Assembly: GCA_023398815.1 (NCBI GenBank)
Contig: JAEWRW010000054.1
Location: 1 to 41,240, forward strand
Direction of reading: 5' to 3'
Length of the DNA: 41,240 nucleotides
Origin: Bacillota bacterium
GTDB taxonomy: Bacteria > Bacillota > Clostridia > Christensenellales > UMGS416
The position numbers and the translations under genes were made by a program. Positions 39,921 to 41,240 of this stretch are shown piece after piece; position 1 is the stretch's first letter, and each line of letters starts with the position of its first letter. The notes beneath the pieces are model-generated. The model was not told the origin of the DNA. It searched no databases and saw only the letters and a program-made list of their open reading frames with translations.

Positions 39921-41240
39921 ATGGACGCAAAAGTGGTCAAGGTAGGCCTGCTGGGCCTGGGCAACATCGGCGCTGGGGTCTTTAACGCCCTCATGCTCAA
40001 CGGCGAGGGCATCGCCCACCGGGAGGGCGTGCGCTTTGAGATCGTTCGCGCCCTGGTGCGGGACGAGAGCAAGACGCGCCCGGCGGGGGTCCGCACCGAC
40101 ATTTTGACCACACGGTTTGAGGACATTCTGGAGGACGACTCCATCGAGTTGGTGGCCGAATTTCTGGGCGGGGTGGAGCCCGCGGCGACCTATCTCACGG
40201 CGCTGCTGCGGGCGGGCAAGACCGTGGTGACCGCCAATAAGGAGGCCGTCGCCCACCGTTGGCCCCAGCTGGAGGCCGCCGCGCGGGAGAGCGGGGCCGG
40301 GCTCTATTACGAGGCCAGCGTCTGCGGCGGCATTCCCATCATCAAGCTCATCAACGAGTCCATGCAGGCCAACGAAATCTCCGAGGTTAAGGGCATCATC
40401 AACGGCACCACCAACTACATCCTCTCCAAGATGAGCGCCGATGGCATGAGCTACGAGCAAGCCTTGGCCGAGGCCAGCGCCAAGGGCATCGCCGAGCCAG
40501 ACCCCACTAACGATGTGGAGGGGCACGACGCGGTGTGCAAGCTCTCCATTCTCTCCTCGCTGGCCTTCCACGCCCATGTGCCGGTGGATCGTGTGTTCCG
40601 CCGGGGCATCAGCGACATTACCGCCCAAGACATTGCCATTGGGCGGGAACTGGGGTATGAGATTAAGCTGCTGGCCATCGGCAAGAAGCGGGGGATGACC
40701 ATTGAAGCGCGGGTGCACCCCACGTTTATTCCCTCGTCGCACCCGCTGGCCTCGGTGCGTGGTTCCTTTAACGCCGTGTATGTGCACGGCAACGCGGTGG
40801 GCAGCCTTATGCTCTATGGCCGCGGGGCTGGGGATTTCCCCACGGCGTCGGCCATCATCAGCGACATGGTGACGGCCAGCAAGACGACCCAGCACCGCTA
40901 CAACACCTTCCACAATGCCGACACCACCGATGACGTGGATGTCGCCACCGACTGGGAGACCCGCTTCTTCCTGCACATGGAGGTGCTCGATCAGCCCGGT
41001 GTGCTGGCCGATGTGGCCGGGGAGCTGGCCCGCCACGGCGTCAGCATCTCCTCCTGCGTGCAGCGGGGGTGGGATATGCCGGTGGTGCCGCTCTACATCG
41101 TCACCCACCGCACCCATGAGCGCAGTATGGACGCCGCGGTGAAGGCGCTGCGCAGCCTCAAGGCCATTGCCGGCATTCCAGGCATCATCCGGGTGGAGGA
41201 CTGCCGCGCCTTCGCGGCCGGCCCGGTGGCGCCGGCCGGG
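39921..41240 (+). CDS. hom: Homoserine dehydrogenase (3' end beyond window)
   Basis: The frame is open for 440 codons to the window end, so only the stop and perhaps a few residues are missing. This NAD(P)-dependent enzyme reduces aspartate semialdehyde to homoserine in threonine and methionine synthesis. The Rossmann motif is VGLLGLGNIGAGV; TVVTANKEAVA, CGGIPIIKLINES, INGTTNYILSKM and EASAKGIAEPDPTNDVEGHDA are the catalytic domain marks. A C-terminal ACT domain (HMEVLDQPGVLADVAGELARHG) suggests feedback by threonine. It starts one base after the coaX stop, an unusual metabolic pairing probably due to operon packing. Confidence 0.96.
   Translation, partial: MDAKVVKVGLLGLGNIGAGVFNALMLNGEGIAHREGVRFEIVRALVRDESKTRPAGVRTDILTTRFEDILEDDSIELVAEFLGGVEPAATYLTALLRAGKTVVTANKEAVAHRWPQLEAAARESGAGLYYEASVCGGIPIIKLINESMQANEISEVKGIINGTTNYILSKMSADGMSYEQALAEASAKGIAEPDPTNDVEGHDAVCKLSILSSLAFHAHVPVDRVFRRGISDITAQDIAIGRELGYEIKLLAIGKKRGMTIEARVHPTFIPSSHPLASVRGSFNAVYVHGNAVGSLMLYGRGAGDFPTASAIISDMVTASKTTQHRYNTFHNADTTDDVDVATDWETRFFLHMEVLDQPGVLADVAGELARHGVSISSCVQRGWDMPVVPLYIVTHRTHERSMDAAVKALRSLKAIAGIPGIIRVEDCRAFAAGPVAPAG

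Noticed and set aside
39894..41117. Long open frame antisense to hom (about 407 codons), and similar ones antisense to the PHP gene (26456-27766) and der (34065-35108)
   Set aside because: They lie fully over genes with clear conserved motifs, lack binding sites, and read as Gly/His/Val/Ala-rich text typical of antisense frames in GC-rich DNA.

Overview
This window is GC-rich bacterial chromosome from a spore-forming member of the Bacillota (class Clostridia; an Oscillospiraceae- or Christensenellaceae-like lineage is my inference). The reasons are a complete spo0A, strong AGGAGG-type ribosome binding sites before almost every gene, TTG starts, a KdpD-like stress domain, an OhrR of the Bacillus type, the DUF512-der-plsY cluster and an ECF S component beside coaX. 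No tRNA, rRNA, CRISPR array, phage module or transposase gene was seen.

Layout. 1-2.7 kb: two divergent small helical-protein genes and a cytoplasmic subtilisin-like protease. 2.7-3.6 kb: a gene-free stretch made of two structured repeats. 3.6-7.5 kb: methyltransferase, HAD phosphatase, then rpsB-tsf and pyrH (translation and UMP kinase). 7.5-16.5 kb (minus strand): an Asn-rich miniprotein, lipoate ligase, a KdpD-type stress domain with a membrane protein, a diguanylate cyclase, a ferredoxin-type protein, a DUF4173 membrane protein, a 2-hydroxyacid dehydrogenase with a PHP phosphatase, and a small membrane protein. 16.6-18.2 kb: an exported fusion of L,D-transpeptidase and VanX-like D,D-dipeptidase. 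19-20 kb: spo0A with its own promoter and 0A boxes. 20-25.3 kb (minus): a six-gene, tightly overlapping catabolic operon led by a GntR/FCD regulator. 25.4-32 kb: an iminopeptidase, then PHP, URO-D, zinc-ribbon and P-loop kinase genes, an SMC-like ATPase and a GNAT enzyme. 32-36 kb: ohrR, then DUF512-der-plsY. 36-37.5 kb: an enolase-superfamily dehydratase. 38-41.2 kb: a rubredoxin-like protein, then panT-coaX-hom, with hom cut by the window end.

The most unusual content is not a gene. Five dispersed copies (A-E) of a 240-500 bp structured element lie at 2.76-3.03, 3.02-3.53, 11.07-11.39, 18.26-18.50 and 37.51-37.88 kb. They share an ordered set of hairpins (P1, P2, P3) in which stems differ between copies but stay paired. 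All lie in intergenic DNA just past the 3' end of a gene. At three of the four sites the element or element pair is bounded by near-identical direct duplicates of a 24-35 bp hairpin that looks like an intrinsic terminator. This suggests a mobile or structured-RNA element that targets terminators, and is the best candidate here for something undescribed.

Several genes form working units: rpsB-tsf; panT-coaX (pantothenate uptake and phosphorylation) leading into hom; DUF512-der-plsY; and the GntR operon, which probably degrades an unidentified sugar acid or cyclic polyol.
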